DNA of 64,000 bases from Vanilla planifolia (lineage: Eukaryota; Streptophyta; Magnoliopsida; Asparagales; Orchidaceae), in assembly GCA_023846275.1 (NCBI GenBank), contig CM043865.1, forward strand, positions 7,242,068 through 7,306,067, written 5' to 3'. Positions 60,891-64,000 of this stretch are shown here, one piece after another (position 1 is the first letter of the stretch; each line of letters begins with the position of its first letter). The notes under the pieces were generated by a model, which was not told where the DNA came from, did no database searches, and saw nothing but the letters and a program-made list of their open reading frames with translations. The position numbers were made by a program, and so were the translations under genes.

Positions 60891-62214
60891 AACATTAATA
60901 CATAAAAATCTACAAATCATAAATATACATAAATATAATAGAAATAAATTGTATTTAATAAAACAAGACACATGTAAAATCAAGATACATGAAAAATACA
61001 TTAGCACATATTATGATAAAACATATTATGATTTGGTGCAAATTTTTGCAAACTTTTTATTATAAAATAGAGGGTCTAATGGTTTTCAAGAACTCTATAT
61101 GTATCTCATAAAAATTATTATTTACTCTTCGTTTCTTTTTATCATACATCGAATAGAAACAAATAGTTTCTTGGTCCAGAATAAAAAACAAAAAAATTTG
61201 AGTTTGGAATATTGAATAGTCTGTTGAATAGCTTGTATCCATAAAAACCCAACAAAACATACATAACAATGAGAATTGACCACCCAATTAGAACATGGCA
61301 CTTTAAACATGGTTTATTCACCATTGTCTAACCAAGTCAAGCATTGGATAACTATAATGCTAAGATGTGAGTTATTGCCTTTATGCAATGGTGACAATCA
61401 ACCGTTTGGTATGTGGATCAAAACCTTATCAAAGACGGTTGGTCATCTAGTGTACAAAAAATAGGTGCATGAAGGAAAGTTCAAAATGGAACTCATACAA
61501 GAAAAAATGTGTTAAACATGAAAAAACAAAAAATAAATTATTATATCAAACAAAATGAAAGCTATTAAGTTATTTATAGCAACAAAGAATATCTCATGCA
61601 ACATAGCAATTAAAATGTCCTTAAAACTTATGCCTTCATACCTAGAAGCATATTTAGTTAAATATGGATCTCCATCAATCCTCTCAAGCTTGAAATCACT
61701 CATCTATGATGAATAACCCAAGAGGTAACGGTCCAATACCTTGACATAAAGTTTCTTCATGTCCTCAACAAGAACCCAAAAAGCCTCTAAATTAGGTTGG
61801 TCCCTCTAATAAACAAAGTATCTCTAAAATCTTCTTATTATAATATTCATAATCTGATTGTCTAAGATCATCTCTAACCCCTAGAAAGTAGAACTCTTGT
61901 AGTAACCAAGGCAAAAAACGAAGCAAAAAATAAAAAGTGTCATGGAAGGAGCTTTGTGATCAACTAAAGTGAAAAAACATCATGGTGGTCATCTAGGAAA
62001 TTAGTAAAATTAAGAACAACAGAATAAGTTGCTGATATAGTAGGAATGGATGATGCATACAATGTAGATGTATCAATCTTATTACCATCACTTGCCATCA
62101 TAGAAGAATGAGATGAGGCAACAAGAAAATCCAAAGGCTCTTATAGAAACTCGTATTAAGTAAAATAAAGCGTATTAAAAACTGGATATATACTTTCTAA
62201 GTTGAATCTCAAAC
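60891..62214. other. Gene-free stretch
   Basis: Three overlapping minus-strand frames at 61060-61324 contain a hydrophobic segment but match nothing I know; they may be plastid-derived. Another minus-strand frame at about 61690-61780 (EAFWVLVEDMKKLYVKVL) has ordinary protein-like composition but no family, and may belong to the gypsy element to the right. Confidence 0.35.
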
Positions 62215-62455
62215 TCAATACGTATTCTCTCTTATTTTCCTTGGAATCCTAAAAGGGCCCACTTTTCTATTTGTTAAATACTTGAGGGATCTGAAATGTA
62301 ACAAGTTTAGAACTAAATATACCAACACGAACTCTCCTGTTTCAAATGCTTGCTTTATCTTATGTTTATTAGCTTTAATTAAATAATTATCATAAGAAAC
62401 ATTCAATTCGTATAAACTCATATCGATGTAATGCAAATTCTTGTATAGGTTCACT
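62215..62455 (-). pseudogene. Ty3/gypsy integrase C-terminal relic
   Basis: Minus-strand frame of 79 residues: KANKHKIKQAFETGEFVLVY then KVGPFRIPRKIRENTY, matching the gypsy integrase C-terminal form ADKHRREKEFxxGDLVMVxL and KIGPFRILKKINDNAY. It continues the polymerase relic to the right, beyond a microsatellite. Confidence 0.85.
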
Positions 62456-62523
62456 TATCATATACACATAGATATATATGCATATACATATATACATATA
62501 TACATATATATGTATATACGTAT

Positions 62524-62554
<31 letters not shown>

Positions 62555-62645
62555 GATATATATATATATCTACGTATGTATCTATGTATATGTATATATA
62601 CACACACACACACATATTTATCTATTTATATATTTATATATGAGG
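62456..62645. repeat. Compound TA/CA/TACA microsatellite
   Basis: About 185 bp of alternating purine-pyrimidine sequence, largely palindromic, with a CA run near 62600. The 72-codon open frame here is an artefact of the repeat. Confidence 0.9.
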
Positions 62646-64000
62646 TTTTCAACAAATAAGTAAGAAAATAACATTTGTAGCCATGGCCAATTTCATTTAA
62701 AGATAATCCAATGGATCTATTTTTAGAAAAGAAATTGAGCTTGAGATACAACATTCAAGGTCATATCTTTCCAAGGTCCCTTAGGAATTGACAAGAATGT
62801 ATAAAGTATAATATTTTGTTTGGTACTTTTTATAACCTAACAAGTTTTATGACTACTAACAATTTTTGCTGCTAAACTTTTCAAATATGGCCAAAAGAAT
62901 TTGTGTTCCACAAAATCTATGGTCTTTTCATGCCTAAAATTTCCTCTTCGGCCACCTCTATGTGTTTCCTAGGCTAAGAATTTTTAAGAGGAGTATTATG
63001 AATGTATACCCTAATACACTTAAACAAATACTCATCTCTTAACAAATAGTATGCATATACTCAAGTGGGTCACTAGTTAAATAGTCATTGTTAATCTTTT
63101 CAAAACCTACAACGTAGATACTTTTGATGTGTAAGATTAACTATTCTACTCAATGCATGTGCTACTTTGTTATCACTTCCTTTACAATGCTTTAAAATAA
63201 ATGTGCACTCTTGTTAACAAGCTACCCAATTGCACATCTAAGATTTAATTTAGATTGAGTTTATATACTTTAAGACTTGATGTTAAAAAGTAAGATAAAT
63301 TCCTATGTGACAAATAACATCTCCAATGTCTGTCTTAAAGACTGAACTATAGCATATTGATTTTGGCTTCATAATTTTTTTCACTAAGATATATTATGAG
63401 ATATCATTCATAATGAAGGATTCAACATATGCTTATACTAGAAGCACCAAATGCCACTTCAAAGACTATAGAAAAATCAAAAGAGTCCAAGAATAGATCT
63501 TATCATCTTCTCTTTGACAACCTCAAATGTCCATGCAACTAAACTAAACCACTTGAACTCTCCTTTGTTTAAATAATCAACAATAGGTGTCGTCATTGTG
63601 CTTCATACATATTTGTTGGCTCAAGCTTGCTCTCCAATTGGCTTAACTTTATTAGGATCCACTTAATTCTATCCACACTCAAACACAACCTAAGAAAATC
63701 ACTAGTTCAGCCAAAAAAGTGCATTTCTTTAGATTAACATAGTCAAACGCATAATATGATAAACAAAAGTTTTACTATAAACTAAGTTATCATCAAAATA
63801 AACTACAATGAACTATTCAAAGAAAACCTAAGTACATGAGCCATCATACTACAAAGTATTAAGAGTATTTGAAAGACTAAACAATATAACCAAACATTCA
63901 TACAAACTCTTTAGTCTTAAAAGCTATTTTTCATTCATTTCCCTCTCTACTCTCAATTTGATTATAAACACTAAGTATCTATTTTTAAAAAGATTGTGAT
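62646..64000 (-). pseudogene. Ty3/gypsy pol relic: RT, RNase H and integrase start
   Basis: Read on the minus strand from the window edge. Reverse transcriptase at about 63990-63640 has KSLYECLVILFSLSNT (form GLYEWLVMPFGLSNA), FIVVYFDDNLVYSK (catalytic YFDD) and a CTFL block. The RNase H/junction at about 63215-63120 has FILKHCKGSDNKVAHALSR. The integrase zinc-finger start at about 63060-62960 has YYLLRDEYLFK. Near 62780 a SIPKGPWKDM block leads into the integrase core. Stops and shifts occur throughout. The element continues past the right edge and ends in the integrase C-terminus at 62215. Confidence 0.85.

Noticed and set aside
62441..62659. 72-codon Tyr/Ile-rich open frame
   Set aside because: Translation of a TA/CA microsatellite.
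1..64000. CRISPR arrays, bacterial operons, intact tRNA or rRNA genes
   Set aside because: None seen. The repeats present are plant-type LTR, LINE, minisatellite and microsatellite sequences, and the only tRNA is a decayed plastid copy.

Overview
This is nuclear DNA from a flowering plant. The evidence is spliced genes of plant-specific families (an IQ67-domain calmodulin-binding protein and an OXS3-like protein), a plant WD40 gene with introns of up to 5 kb, relics of Ty3/gypsy, Ty1/copia-type and LINE elements, and a decayed block of plastid DNA. The window is very AT-rich apart from the gene exons. I cannot name the species.

Layout. 0-1.8 kb: 3' part of a Ty3/gypsy element, which returns inverted at 43.6-45.4 kb. 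1.8-5.3 kb: AT-rich, no gene seen. 5.3-8.33 kb: promoter, leader and three coding exons of an IQD gene (+). 8.6-16.3 kb: mostly unrecognised, with a 120-bp tandem duplication, an orphan promoter-like stretch with CT-rich leader near 10.4 kb, and a plant snRNA-type promoter module (USE plus TATA) at 13.74 kb. About 16.4-16.5 kb (-): an orphan, damaged first exon of a profilin gene. 17.2-24 kb: LTR debris, including an inverted pair of LTR fragments and a minisatellite. 24.47-24.81 kb: a short 5'-truncated LINE with its target duplication. 25.45-26.0 kb: a two-exon OXS3-like gene (+). 27.3-33.4 kb: repeats, an LTR-like pair with a tRNA primer-binding motif, and a LINE reverse transcriptase relic (-).

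35.2-48.6 kb (-): the last five exons of a WD40 protein, probably of the plant F-box/WD40 type. Its introns hold satellite-like arrays, the inverted gypsy copy, a 460-bp element with perfect 32-bp inverted ends and a 248-bp tandem duplication. No exon for its N-terminus was found up to 64 kb. 50-56 kb: LINE relics (+) interrupted by about 2 kb of other DNA and ending in a poly(A) tail. 56.1-60.9 kb: nuclear plastid DNA carrying ycf1, rps15 and trnL-UAG relics. 61-64 kb: a Ty3/gypsy polymerase relic (-) with a large TA/CA microsatellite inside its integrase region.

The three genes show no operon-like or functional link. The IQD and OXS3-like genes look intact. The WD40 gene is intact as far as it can be followed. 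Everything else recognised is mobile-element or organelle-derived and broken. All exon boundaries were assigned by hand from GT/AG sites and reading phase.
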